From KBS50 sp042434095 (GTDB taxonomy: Bacteria > Actinomycetota > Actinomycetes > Mycobacteriales > Micromonosporaceae), in contig NZ_JBHLUE010000034.1 in assembly GCF_042434095.1 (NCBI RefSeq), positions 1 to 64,000 on the forward strand: 64,000 nt of DNA, read 5' to 3'. The notes under the pieces were generated by a model. It was given only the letters and a program-made list of their open reading frames with translations, did no database searches and had not been told where the DNA came from. Shown piece by piece: positions 53,542 to 63,278 of the stretch (position 1 is its first letter; each line of letters starts with the position of its first letter). A program made the position numbers and the translations under genes.

Positions 53542-55056
53542 ATGTCCCTCTGGTCTCAGGAGGTCCCCACCGAGGGAGCGGTGCAGCTACCGCCGGACCC
53601 GCGGGCGATGGACGCCCTGGGCCGCAACCACTCCCTGGAGACAGCCCTCGCCGACTTGGTAGACAACTCCATCGACGCCGGCGCCACAAAGGTTCTGGTC
53701 CGCTTCGTCCAACGCGGCACCCGGCTGGTCGGGCTCTATGTTGTTGACAACGGCCGTGGCATCGAGCCGGACCGTATCGACGCTGCAATGACCATCGGTG
53801 GTCAGCGCACGTACACCGGCGAGGACCTCGGACACTTCGGCGTCGGTCTCAAAGCCGCCTCATTCAGCCAGGCCGCCAGCCTCACCGTCCTGTCCCGTGC
53901 CGCCGGACATCCAGCCGTGGGGAGACGCTGGCAACTCACGTCCGGCAGGCGGGACTTCACCTGCGAGATCGTCCCCGGTACGTTCGCCGCCGCCGAACTC
54001 GACCGCAACTGGATGCTCTCCACAAGCGCCTCGGGCACGGTCATCCGATGGGACCAGGTGAACGGCCTGCCGTCGTCCAACGACCCCGAGCAGGTCGACG
54101 AGTTCCTCAGCCGAACCATCTCGCACCTGCAGGGCCACCTAGGCCTGACCTTCCACCGCATCCTCGCCCACCGCAATATCCAGATCGTGATCGACGTCGA
54201 GGAGGTGGCGTCCGGCGTCGGCGTCCGTCACCCGGTCGCACCCCTCGACCCGTTTGCCTACCCGGACACGCTGCTCGGCTGGCCGAAGGACCTGAAGGTC
54301 CAGACGGGGGAGACGGGCCTGCTCCTGCGCTGCCACATCTGGCCGCGCCGCTCCAACTCGCCTGAGTACCGACTGCCCGGTGGGGCGGAGGCCCGACAGG
54401 GTCTCTACTTCTACCGCAGGGGACGACTCCTGCACGCCGGCGGTTGGGAGGGCATCCACGCACCCGATCCCCGGCTCCAGCTTGCCCGGGTCTGCATCGA
54501 CATCGACGGAGACACCGCAGGCCTGTTCGCCATGAACCCCGAGAAGTCCCGTGTCTCGGCCGGCCCCCGCTTCGCCCAAGCCGTCGCCAAGGCACGCGCC
54601 GAGGACGGCACCACGATCACCGACTACCTCCAGGCTGCTGAGACGGCATGGGTCATCGCCAACCGACGCACCACCGCCCGCCGTAAGGCTGTACTCCCCC
54701 CGGGCAAGGGCTTCCACCCCAAGGTGTCCCGCGAGATCCGGGACGAACTACCCCTCCTGCCCGAGGAACCCCTCAACATCCAGTGGAAACGGTTTACCAC
54801 CGACGCCTTCCTCGAGTTCGACCGCGGAACCAGGACCCTGTGGCTCAACCGGGCATACCGGCAGGCACTGCTCGGTGGACGGCGCGGCGGAGGTAACGAT
54901 GTGCCGGTCCTCAAGGCACTGCTGTTTCTGCTCGCCGAGAACGTCTTCGAGGGTGCGCACTTCGGCGCCCGCGACAAGGACAACATGGACCTCTGGCAGG
55001 AGGTCCTGACCACCGCCGCCAAGGCGGAGAGGTCGACCTTCGAGGCCCGCTCATGA
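53542..55056 (+). CDS. MORC-like GHKL ATPase (second copy)
   Basis: This 504-residue protein has N-box ALADLVDNSIDAG (about 35-47), G1 box VVDNGRGIEPD and G2 box GHFGVGLKAAS (97-107). It also has an extended transducer domain with LYFYRRGRLLHAGGWEGI and a C-terminal helical part. It is closer to classical MORC/MutL proteins than the 47867 copy (DNSIDAG instead of DNSVAAS). ATG 53542 follows TGGAG; a frame from 53470 would overlap the AIPR stop. ATGA overlap joins it to the nuclease gene. ATP-driven dimer closure on DNA presumably controls the nuclease partners. Confidence 0.88.
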   Translation: MSLWSQEVPTEGAVQLPPDPRAMDALGRNHSLETALADLVDNSIDAGATKVLVRFVQRGTRLVGLYVVDNGRGIEPDRIDAAMTIGGQRTYTGEDLGHFGVGLKAASFSQAASLTVLSRAAGHPAVGRRWQLTSGRRDFTCEIVPGTFAAAELDRNWMLSTSASGTVIRWDQVNGLPSSNDPEQVDEFLSRTISHLQGHLGLTFHRILAHRNIQIVIDVEEVASGVGVRHPVAPLDPFAYPDTLLGWPKDLKVQTGETGLLLRCHIWPRRSNSPEYRLPGGAEARQGLYFYRRGRLLHAGGWEGIHAPDPRLQLARVCIDIDGDTAGLFAMNPEKSRVSAGPRFAQAVAKARAEDGTTITDYLQAAETAWVIANRRTTARRKAVLPPGKGFHPKVSREIRDELPLLPEEPLNIQWKRFTTDAFLEFDRGTRTLWLNRAYRQALLGGRRGGGNDVPVLKALLFLLAENVFEGAHFGARDKDNMDLWQEVLTTAAKAERSTFEARS

Positions 55057-56042
55057 CGACACCAGCCGACCGTCATCTCAGCGCCGACAGCTTCGCCGAC
55101 TACCTGCGAAGCAGCGTCCCGATCGACCACCCGATCCCCGGATCACCACGGCTTGTGCTCTTCGTCGACCCCCATGGCAACCGCGTTGGACTCCGCGGAC
55201 CCGCAGCGTCCCACGAGGTTGCACCAGCCGGGCTGGAGCACCTCACCGTCCGCGCCGTGCACCACGACGGGCAGCGAATGATCGAGATCGCCGTCACCGA
55301 TCCCCGGCTGTTCGTCGATGCCTATCCCCTGCTGTGCGCCGTCGCCGACCGGGTTCAACTGGGCCAGCAGACACTGACCGCCGCGCTGACCGAAACCCTG
55401 CGCCGCCTCGGACACCTCCTACAGACGGAGGACGTCCTCTCACAGGAGAAGGAGACGGGGCTGATCGGGGAGCTGCTCCTGTTTGCCGGACTCGCACAAG
55501 CCGCCGGACCGGACACCGCGCTCGCGTCATGGCGCGGCGGGCAGGCCGAGGAGCACGACTTCGGGCTCCCCGACCACGACGTCGAGGTCAAGACCACCGT
55601 GTCCGAACGCCGCGCCCACTGGATCTCCTCGCTGACACAGCTGGTCGAGACCGGCGAACGGCAACTCTGGTTGGTGTCCCTACAGATCACCGCCGCCGGC
55701 AGCGCGGGCCGCACGCTACCGGACCTCATCACGAGCATCCGCGATCACCTGTCGCTCACGGCCCACCGCGCCGCATTCGACGAATTGCTTCGCGGCTCCG
55801 GTTGGCGGGACCGCTACTCGACCACCTGTCAACGCCGGTGGCGTCTACGAACCCCGCCCGAGACATTCCAGGTGACCGAGGCGTTCCCCCGCCTCACACC
55901 CCGCCTCCTGGCAGACGCCGGCGTCGACGGAACGCACGTGACCGACGTCCGCTACCGCCTAGACCTGACCGGACGAAGCGGCGACCCCACGCCAAAGATC
56001 CTCACCGACGCACTCACTATGGGACAGCGGGAACTGCCATGA
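55053..56042 (+). CDS. DUF4420 PD-(D/E)XK nuclease
   Basis: The 329-residue protein carries the DUF4420 pattern: KETGLIGELLLFAGLAQAAG (E140), EEHDFGLPDHDVEVKTTVS (D169, E178-x-K180), then WISSLTQLV and a helical C-terminus. These residues form a PD-(D/E)XK active site, so it is the probable DNA-cutting subunit of the Z1/MORC system. It overlaps both neighbours by ATGA, indicating fixed stoichiometry with the MORC ATPase and the Z1 ATPase. Confidence 0.88.
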   Translation: MTTPADRHLSADSFADYLRSSVPIDHPIPGSPRLVLFVDPHGNRVGLRGPAASHEVAPAGLEHLTVRAVHHDGQRMIEIAVTDPRLFVDAYPLLCAVADRVQLGQQTLTAALTETLRRLGHLLQTEDVLSQEKETGLIGELLLFAGLAQAAGPDTALASWRGGQAEEHDFGLPDHDVEVKTTVSERRAHWISSLTQLVETGERQLWLVSLQITAAGSAGRTLPDLITSIRDHLSLTAHRAAFDELLRGSGWRDRYSTTCQRRWRLRTPPETFQVTEAFPRLTPRLLADAGVDGTHVTDVRYRLDLTGRSGDPTPKILTDALTMGQRELP

Positions 56043-58951
56043 GCGACAGCGTCACCACCGCCTACAGCGCCGCCCTCGACGCCATGCAGCGTCCAGGACC
56101 AAAGCCGTTGCATGCGCTGGCAGCCATGTTGGGCGGCGACGGCCCTGGTATCGGCGACGGGTCCGCCCTCCTGGGCCACCTGCGAGACGCCGGACCCGAG
56201 GACGCCCTGCGCCAGCAGTTCGCCCACGCCCTCGCCGCCTGGGACCACGAGCAGAGCGGCGCTCCCTGGACCGGCGCAACCAGCCACAACACTGCCGCAC
56301 GCCGCGAGGCGGTGATCGCCGCTCTCGGCATTGACGGGCAGACAGCGGGTCTGTTCGCCGACCTGTTTCCCTTCGCCGCCGCCGACGGTCCCATCGTCAT
56401 CGCAGACGACTGGGAGGAGTGGCGCACCCCCGAACGTCGCACGGAACGCAACTTCTACTGGGCGCACTACCAGCGTCACCTGCTCGACAAGTGGCGCAAC
56501 CCCGACGCCGTCGCCGACCTCGACAGGGCCACCGAGGAAGTGGTCCGCCGCCTGTCGGACCCGACCCGGCCGGTGGCGTACCAGGCAAAAGGCCTCGTCG
56601 TCGGATACGTCCAGAGCGGCAAGACCGCAAACTTCACCGGCGTCGTCGCAAAGGCCATCGACGCGGGCTACCGACTCGTGATCGTGCTCACCGGCACGAC
56701 CAACATGCTCCGCGCCCAGACCCAGCGACGTCTCGACATCGAGCTGTGCGGCCGAGAGAACATCGAACGGGAGATTTCCCCCCACGACCAGAAGGCCCAC
56801 GAGTACCAGGACGACCCTGACTGGAAACGCGACCGCTTCGTCCGCCACGGCGGACGGCCGTCGGACGCCGGGTACCCCGACATCCACCGCCTGAGCAACC
56901 ACGCCGGTGACTACAGGCGGCTCAAGATGGGCTTCTCCGCTCTAGAGTTCAGGGGACGAGAGCGCAACCGGAAGTTCTTCGACCCGGCGAACCTACACAC
57001 CAGTGACGCTCGTCTCGTTGTTGCCAAGAAGAACGCCTCCGTTCTCGAGGCGCTGGTGGCAGACCTGGGCCGCATCAGCGAACGCCTCGGTGAGGTGCCG
57101 GTCCTCATCATCGACGACGAGTCGGACCAGGCCTCGGTCAACACCGTCAGCCCGAAGAAGTGGAAGGAGGACAGCAGGAAGCGCACCGCGATCAACCGCC
57201 TCATCGGGCAACTGCTGCGGATGATGCCCCGCGCGCAGTACGTCGGCTACACCGCCACCCCCTACGCCAACGTGTTCATCGACCCGTCCGACGTCGAGGA
57301 CATCTTTCCGCGCGACTTCCTCATCTCCCTGCCGCGACCCGACGGTTACATGGGCGCGGAGGACTTCCACGACTTCGACGCCGAACTACCCCTTGAGCAG
57401 CGTCCTCTCGACACGTCGAAGGAACGGGCCCACGTGCGGTACCTCGGCGACGAGCCCGACGACGGCGAACTGCGCCGCGCGATGGACATGTTCGTCCTCA
57501 CCGGCGCCATCAAGCTGTACCGACAGCGACACGGAACCACCTACCGCCACCACACGATGCTCATCCACGAGGCCATGGGCAAGGACTCCCACCGGCAGAC
57601 AGCCGAGCTGATCGGCCACCTGTGGAACACTGCCGGCTACTACCGGGCCAGCGGCTTGACCAGGCTACGCGACCTGTACCTCACCGACGTCCTGCCCGTG
57701 TCGCGCGCGCAGGCGCCCGCGCTGCTCACGCCGGCCGACTTCGACGACCTGCGCGACGACATCGGCGAGGCACTCCGGCTCATCAGCCCCGCCGACCGCA
57801 ACGGCAGTCCGGTCATCGTCGTGAACAGCGACACCGACCTTGAGAGGCAGCAGGAGAGCCTCGACTTCGACAAGCGCGAGATCTGGCGCATCCTGGTCGG
57901 CGGAAACAAGCTCGCCCGCGGCTTCACCGTGGAAGGGCTGACCGTGACCTACTACCGGCGCGCCACGACACAGGTCGACACGCTCATGCAAATGGGCCGG
58001 TGGTTCGGCTTCCGACCCGGCTACCGAGACCTGGTCCGCCTCTACACCACCCCTGACCTGCACGACATGTTCGAGGCCGCCTGCCGCGACGAGGACTTCC
58101 TCCGACGCGAACTACGCCAGTACGCGGCCCCGGCCGACGGCAGGCCCCAGCTGACCCCCCGGCAGATCCCGCCCCTGATCGCCCAGCACCGCCCGGACCT
58201 GCGACCCACCGGCCGCAACAAGATGTGGAACGCCAAGCTCGTCCTGAAGAGCTCACCGGGCCAGCCCATGGAACCCGTGGCCTTCCCCTCTGTCGGAACC
58301 AAGATTAAGCACAACCTCGAACAGTGGGAACCGCTACTCGCTGCCGCAGCCCAACGGTCCGTCAGGTTCGTGGTGCCGGGAGCCAAGACCACCTACGAGG
58401 CGGGGGCGGCAATCGTCAGTCACGCAGCGCTTCTGGCCGTGCTCGGCAACCTCAAGTGGCTGGCCGATGACACCTTCCAACCCGAACTAGCCTGGCTGCG
58501 CCGCCTGAGCGACGACCAACTCGCACGGTGGATCGTGCTCCTGCCCCAGCAGACGAGGTCCACCACACGACGCCTCGTCGCCGGACACGGACCCTTCAGC
58601 ATCTTCGAACGCCAACGCACCTCGTCCAGCGCCTCGTTCCGAGTGTTCAGCGAGGAACGACACCGGAACGCAGCGATGAGGATTGCTGGTTTAGACACAC
58701 CAACCCCTGATCCCGAAGCCGACGCGCTCAGGGGCGACTCCACCGGAGCAATCATCCTCTACCCAACCGTCGAGAAGGGCAGCCTTTCCGGGAGTGAGGG
58801 CCAAGCCATCGAAGACGAAAGGGTAACGATCGGGTTCCACCTGGTCACCCCAACTACCACGGTGCCAGCCGGCGGCAAGTTGATGCACTGGGTGACAGTG
58901 GACAAGACGAACCCCTACGCTTTGGTCGTCGATACGCAGGAGAGCCGCTGA
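56039..58951 (+). CDS. Z1-domain ATPase/helicase-like protein
   Basis: The 970-residue Z1 protein has an N-terminal region of about 170 residues, then a superfamily-2-like ATPase core. Walker A is VVGYVQSGKTANF (GYVQSGKT at 189-196) and the Walker B/DExx-like motif is LIIDDESDQAS (DDES at 359-362). Motif III region is YVGYTATPYAN and the motif VI region is LMQMGRWFGFR (about 648-658). A C-terminal domain of about 300 residues follows. It is likely the DNA-translocating or unwinding motor of the restriction-like complex formed with MORC, DUF4420 and AIPR. ATG 56039 overlaps the nuclease stop. A hairpin follows the gene. Confidence 0.92.
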   Translation: MSDSVTTAYSAALDAMQRPGPKPLHALAAMLGGDGPGIGDGSALLGHLRDAGPEDALRQQFAHALAAWDHEQSGAPWTGATSHNTAARREAVIAALGIDGQTAGLFADLFPFAAADGPIVIADDWEEWRTPERRTERNFYWAHYQRHLLDKWRNPDAVADLDRATEEVVRRLSDPTRPVAYQAKGLVVGYVQSGKTANFTGVVAKAIDAGYRLVIVLTGTTNMLRAQTQRRLDIELCGRENIEREISPHDQKAHEYQDDPDWKRDRFVRHGGRPSDAGYPDIHRLSNHAGDYRRLKMGFSALEFRGRERNRKFFDPANLHTSDARLVVAKKNASVLEALVADLGRISERLGEVPVLIIDDESDQASVNTVSPKKWKEDSRKRTAINRLIGQLLRMMPRAQYVGYTATPYANVFIDPSDVEDIFPRDFLISLPRPDGYMGAEDFHDFDAELPLEQRPLDTSKERAHVRYLGDEPDDGELRRAMDMFVLTGAIKLYRQRHGTTYRHHTMLIHEAMGKDSHRQTAELIGHLWNTAGYYRASGLTRLRDLYLTDVLPVSRAQAPALLTPADFDDLRDDIGEALRLISPADRNGSPVIVVNSDTDLERQQESLDFDKREIWRILVGGNKLARGFTVEGLTVTYYRRATTQVDTLMQMGRWFGFRPGYRDLVRLYTTPDLHDMFEAACRDEDFLRRELRQYAAPADGRPQLTPRQIPPLIAQHRPDLRPTGRNKMWNAKLVLKSSPGQPMEPVAFPSVGTKIKHNLEQWEPLLAAAAQRSVRFVVPGAKTTYEAGAAIVSHAALLAVLGNLKWLADDTFQPELAWLRRLSDDQLARWIVLLPQQTRSTTRRLVAGHGPFSIFERQRTSSSASFRVFSEERHRNAAMRIAGLDTPTPDPEADALRGDSTGAIILYPTVEKGSLSGSEGQAIEDERVTIGFHLVTPTTTVPAGGKLMHWVTVDKTNPYALVVDTQESR

Positions 58952-58955
58952 GGTG

Positions 58956-58988
58956 CCTCATAGGGCCGCGTTGCGGAGCCCTATGAGG
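58956..58988 (+). terminator. Bidirectional hairpin between convergent Z1 genes
   Basis: CCTCATAGGGC (58956-58966) and GCCCTATGAGG (58978-58988) form a perfect 11-bp stem with an 11-nt loop, 4 nt past the Z1 stop. The convergent dead-Z1 gene ends at 59063, so the hairpin can stop transcription from both sides. Confidence 0.7.
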
Positions 58989-59062
58989 TGAGCGGACAAC
59001 GAGCTCCGAGGTCGTGTTTTGAGATTCGACCAAGCGCTGCGGTGCCGGGCCATGGATGCCGG

Positions 59063-62000
59063 TCAGGCACCGTCGGTCGTCACCGCCGAGGGGTCGTCGG
59101 GTGACCGGACACTCCAGGCGCTGAGCGCGCCGTCGGTCGGCGCCGTGCTCATTGGGGTGACCATGTGGAAGGCCAGGGTGGTGGCCTTCTCGTCGGCGGG
59201 CCCACCGGTGGCCCCGTCTGGAGCGGCCTCCGCGACGGCGTAAACCAGGAGGCAGCCGGTGGCCGGCCCGCTGAGCCGGTCCGCGACATCGTCGGCAACC
59301 CGTGAGGAGAGGCCGGTGATCCGGCGCGCGACCTCCCGGTGCAGCGGGGTGGATATGACCCGAAAGGGGCCACGATCGGTACGCCGGCGGACCGAGATCG
59401 TAAACGGTCCGCTGCCCAGGATCGTCCGGGCGCTATCTGCGCGCGCACGTTCGGGGAACACGATGACCCATCGGGCGAGCTGACGTTCGGTCAGGCTCCG
59501 CAACCAGGTCAGGTGGGGCCGGAAGGCATCCTCCGCCAGCCAGGTCAGCCCGCCCAGCACGGACATCAGCGTCCGATGGTCGACGACCGACACTAGGGCC
59601 GAGAACTCTCCGGTCCGGATCCCGGTGCGGAAATGGTGCTTAGTCCGCGGGGTCCGCAGCACCGGCTCCCAGGCCCGGAGATTTCGGCGGATCACCATGC
59701 CGTCGACCGGGTAGGCCACCGGCTCGATCGGGCGTCCCGGTGATCGCAGCTCGATCAGGTAGGCGTTCCAGTCCCGGTCCCTGCACTGGACCCGGATATC
59801 TGGGCGCAGGGCGACCAGTGCCTGCGGCAACCGGCGGGGCGGGAGTGGGCCGAACGTCGCGAGGCCGTGCCGGGCGGCCGACTCTGCTCGAAAAGCCGCC
59901 AGTAAAGGATGGTGCAAGGCCGGCGTCGTCACGAAGCGGATCAGGTCCCGGTAGGCCGCGCGGAACCCCAGCGACTGTCCCGCCTGGGACAGCCGGTCCA
60001 GCGAGGCCGAGGTGTACCACATGTGCGTGATCACGGTGCCGCTCGGCGCGGTGCCCCGGCTCGCGCCGGAAAGCACCACAACCGACCATCCTGACGCTCG
60101 GCCTGCTTGCTCGTGGTGAGTACGCAGGTTGGCCTGCGCCGGCTGCTCACCGATCAGCCGGAAAGCAGCGGCCAGATCGGCCTGCAGACCCTCGAAGTCC
60201 GGTGGCATCGGCAGCTCGGGAGCGATCGACCGGCTGACCGGCAGAATGTCGGTCTCGTACCGGTGCCGCAACCTCCGGCCCCGGTCGCCGTCGTCCTCGC
60301 GCCAGAGCACCTCAATGCGCTCCGCGAGCAGCCAGCGCTCGTCGATCCGGCGTGGACCGTGAACGAGCAGGACGTGATCCCCGGCCGGGCCGGAACCCGA
60401 TCGTTCGCGATACCGCCGGACCGCTCCGGTCAGGACCCAGAGGTCCAGCGCGGCCCGCAGCGACTCGTCCCGCTCGTCTCCGTCGAAGAGCCGGACGTGG
60501 GCCGGCCGCTCGGATACCACCGTCGGGTCGGCACACGTCAGCGATTCCGGGTCGAGGTCCCGCAGGATATCCGGCCCGACGTAACCGTCCGGGGTTGGAA
60601 GGCACATCACGAGATCTCGGGGGAATAGTCCCGCCGGATGGGCCGGATCCACCAGCGCGTTCGTGAACAACGTCTTGCCGAACGCGACATACGCTGCCTG
60701 TGGCAGTTGCTGCGTCAGCAGCCGATGAAGCAGGATCGCGAGTGAGCCCTCGACCCGCGCCGTGTGCTCCCAGTCCCGGCGGGGCATCGCCGAGACGGTC
60801 GCCTCGTCACTCGCGTCGTCGATGACCAGGGCCGGCCAACCGGATATTCTCGCGCTGTCGATCTCGGCGAGCAGCCGTCGCAGCACCGCCCCGTTCTTCT
60901 TAAGGACAAGGATTCGGAGCGAGCCCGACCCGTCCGTGACGCCGAGGGCGCGCTCGATCCGGTGCCGCGCCTGCCGTTCCTGCCCATTCAGCGGCCCGGT
61001 CAGCACGATGACCAGGCGGTAGCCCCGGTCCAGCGCCATCGCGACGGTGGCGATCAGCCAGGCCGACATGCCCGCGCCTACATGACCGACCACGAGGCCC
61101 CGGAACGGCCTCGCCGACTCGGCCGGAGGCATCCGGCGGATCAGCTCCGCCGACTGCGCCTCGACGGCGGACACCGTGGCGTGGGGGAATCCGGCGTCGA
61201 CGATCAGATGGTTCCGGCACTGCCGCCAAGCGGGCCCGGGGTCGACCGGGGCCGGCGCCGGCGAGCCGTCGTCGTCGTCGTCGAAGGTCACCATCTCGGG
61301 CACGGGTTCGGCGGATCCGGTCTCCGGCTCGGCTGCGGGCTCGGTTTCGGGCTCGGCCAGATCGTGCAGCTGCCCGGCGGCGAGCAGATGCCCCTGCTCG
61401 GCGGCCCGCTGGTACCAGAGACGCGCGTACCCGAGCTCCTCCCGTTCCTCCATCAGCAGGCCCAGGTTGTACATCGCGTCGGTATCCCCGGCCGCCACTG
61501 CCTGCCGGTACCAGTAGGCGGCACCGGTGTGGTCTCCGCCAATCTTCCGGAGCACACCCAGGTTTGTCATCGCCGCCACGTGCCCGTGATCGGCGGCCCG
61601 CCGGTACCACTGCGCCGCCTCGACGTCCTCGCCGGACTCCCGCAGCATCATCCCGAGGTTCACCATTGCGGCGATGTGGCCGGCATCCGCGGCGCGCCGG
61701 TACCAGTCCCTCGCCTCGTCCCAGGCCGTCCGGCGGCTGATCAGGACCGCCAGGTTGAACATCGCGAGCGGATCCCCGGCGTCGGCCAGCGGGCGCATCG
61801 CCGCCTCGGCCACATCGTGCTCGCCACGGGTGTACGCGGCGGTGCCAATCAGGAAGCGGTTCTCGGATCTAGCCCGCCCGAGCAGCGCGCCCCAGACGAT
61901 CCGCGGGACCGCCGCCTTGGCCAGCCGGCCCTCCCCGTGATCGGTGCGGTCGACGAGATAGTCGGCGACCTGGTATCCGTCGCCGGCGCCGGGCCAGAGG

Positions 62001-63124
62001 CAGGAACTCGCGCCGAGAAGCGGTTCACTCGCCCAGCCCAGTCCGGCCGCGGTCGGCGGCAGGTCACCGCGCTCCCGCAGGGCCGGCGTCAGATAGTGCC
62101 GGAAGAGCACGGTCAGCAGATCCTCGGGGATCAGCTGGGACCATCCGGCGCGGCGGCAGTCCACCGCGGCGCTGATCAGCGCTTGGCCCAGGTCCGCTAG
62201 CCGGTTCCCTTCGGCGGTCCAGCGCTGCATCAGCTGCGGGCCGGCGGCCAGGTATTCGGCGAAGCCCGCGTCCGCCCCGGCCGCCGCCACGATCCGGTCG
62301 TCATCGCTGCGCCGAGCGTTCCGCTGCTCCACCAGGCTCAGATATTGGTCGATGCGGACGCGCCGGTCCTCCGGGATACGTTCGAGCACCCCGACACCGG
62401 TCCAGAACTCCTCGGCGGCCGGCACGCTGCCCGGACCGGCCGGTCGCCGGTGCAGCCGGTCGAGTTCCTCGCCCCGAATCGTGGCGAGGACGACGACATC
62501 GGAACGACCTGGCGGAGACACCCGCTCCAGCACGCTGCGGTCGAGCCCTTGCGGCGTCAGGTAACGCTCGAGGTCGTCGAGCCAGACGACAACGTTCCGC
62601 AGTTCCTCCCCAGAGTCAACTAGCTCCCGGAGCGCCCGGCCGGACTCCGGCACCAGCAGTCCGTGCTCCGGCCGCAGGCGGTTAATCGCCTCGAAGGCGG
62701 TGCGGGTCTTCCCCACCGCGGCGCGGCCGTACACCAGCACCACGCCGCCGCCGGCCACGAGCCAGTCCAGCTCCTTGTCCGCCTCGCGTTCGAGGTAAGG
62801 CAGGGTGTTCCGGGCTGTCGGTCCGGTGGAACCGATAGCCGCCTTGACCCCGAGCTGTGCCGGGCGCACGTCGCGGACCCGGGGCAGGTCTCCCTCGGAT
62901 AGGTGGAGCGCGCACCGCCGCAGGACCTCGCGCCGGGCCTGCCGTTGCGGCCGACCGCGCGCCTGTAGGACGAGCTGTCCTAACAGCACCGACGTGCCGG
63001 CGACCCCGGCCAGGCCGCCGAGGATGCTCATCCACTCGTCCGCTTGGCTGCGGCCCTGCCGAGTCAGGAAGAAGACGAGCAGAAGGAATCCGCACGCCGC
63101 GATCCCGGTGAGCCACCAACGCAC
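59063..63124 (-). CDS. Membrane STAND-like NTPase with Sel1 repeats and dead Z1 domain
   Basis: This 1353-residue protein has two membrane segments (about 5-21, 33-53), then a P-loop NTPase with Walker A GRAAVGKT (133-140) and Walker B NVVVWLDDLER (177-187). Four to five Sel1-type repeats (about 430-590; WYRRAADAGHIAAMVNLG) and an acidic linker follow. Residues 660-1350 are homologous end to end to the neighbouring Z1 protein (GLVVGHVGAG, GYRLVIVLTG, LVIDDASDEA, FPRDLVMCLPTPDGYVG). The Z1 Walker A Lys is Met (GHVGAGMS), DDES is DDAS, GYTATPYAN is AFGKTLFTN and QMGRWFGFR is QAGQSLGFR, so this half should not hydrolyse ATP. GTG 63124; RBS weak. Confidence 0.9.
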   Translation of the reverse strand: MRWWLTGIAACGFLLLVFFLTRQGRSQADEWMSILGGLAGVAGTSVLLGQLVLQARGRPQRQARREVLRRCALHLSEGDLPRVRDVRPAQLGVKAAIGSTGPTARNTLPYLEREADKELDWLVAGGGVVLVYGRAAVGKTRTAFEAINRLRPEHGLLVPESGRALRELVDSGEELRNVVVWLDDLERYLTPQGLDRSVLERVSPPGRSDVVVLATIRGEELDRLHRRPAGPGSVPAAEEFWTGVGVLERIPEDRRVRIDQYLSLVEQRNARRSDDDRIVAAAGADAGFAEYLAAGPQLMQRWTAEGNRLADLGQALISAAVDCRRAGWSQLIPEDLLTVLFRHYLTPALRERGDLPPTAAGLGWASEPLLGASSCLWPGAGDGYQVADYLVDRTDHGEGRLAKAAVPRIVWGALLGRARSENRFLIGTAAYTRGEHDVAEAAMRPLADAGDPLAMFNLAVLISRRTAWDEARDWYRRAADAGHIAAMVNLGMMLRESGEDVEAAQWYRRAADHGHVAAMTNLGVLRKIGGDHTGAAYWYRQAVAAGDTDAMYNLGLLMEEREELGYARLWYQRAAEQGHLLAAGQLHDLAEPETEPAAEPETGSAEPVPEMVTFDDDDDGSPAPAPVDPGPAWRQCRNHLIVDAGFPHATVSAVEAQSAELIRRMPPAESARPFRGLVVGHVGAGMSAWLIATVAMALDRGYRLVIVLTGPLNGQERQARHRIERALGVTDGSGSLRILVLKKNGAVLRRLLAEIDSARISGWPALVIDDASDEATVSAMPRRDWEHTARVEGSLAILLHRLLTQQLPQAAYVAFGKTLFTNALVDPAHPAGLFPRDLVMCLPTPDGYVGPDILRDLDPESLTCADPTVVSERPAHVRLFDGDERDESLRAALDLWVLTGAVRRYRERSGSGPAGDHVLLVHGPRRIDERWLLAERIEVLWREDDGDRGRRLRHRYETDILPVSRSIAPELPMPPDFEGLQADLAAAFRLIGEQPAQANLRTHHEQAGRASGWSVVVLSGASRGTAPSGTVITHMWYTSASLDRLSQAGQSLGFRAAYRDLIRFVTTPALHHPLLAAFRAESAARHGLATFGPLPPRRLPQALVALRPDIRVQCRDRDWNAYLIELRSPGRPIEPVAYPVDGMVIRRNLRAWEPVLRTPRTKHHFRTGIRTGEFSALVSVVDHRTLMSVLGGLTWLAEDAFRPHLTWLRSLTERQLARWVIVFPERARADSARTILGSGPFTISVRRRTDRGPFRVISTPLHREVARRITGLSSRVADDVADRLSGPATGCLLVYAVAEAAPDGATGGPADEKATTLAFHMVTPMSTAPTDGALSAWSVRSPDDPSAVTTDGA

Positions 63125-63278
63125 GCACCCATCCTGGTGGTTGCGGCGGGCCCGGGCAAACGGCCGGCGGCTGGGACCGATTCATGACAGCACTTTCGCC
63201 GCGTCGCCAGGTCAGCAGTGGTCAGCGCCGGTCGGTGGCAGTTCCCCTACGTCCCACGCTGACGAGGCAGTGCTCGGC

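Noticed and set aside
55334..56038. Long N-terminal extension of the Z1 gene
   Set aside because: The extra 235 residues are an out-of-frame shadow of the DUF4420 gene; ATG 56039 overlapping the DUF4420 stop is the natural start.
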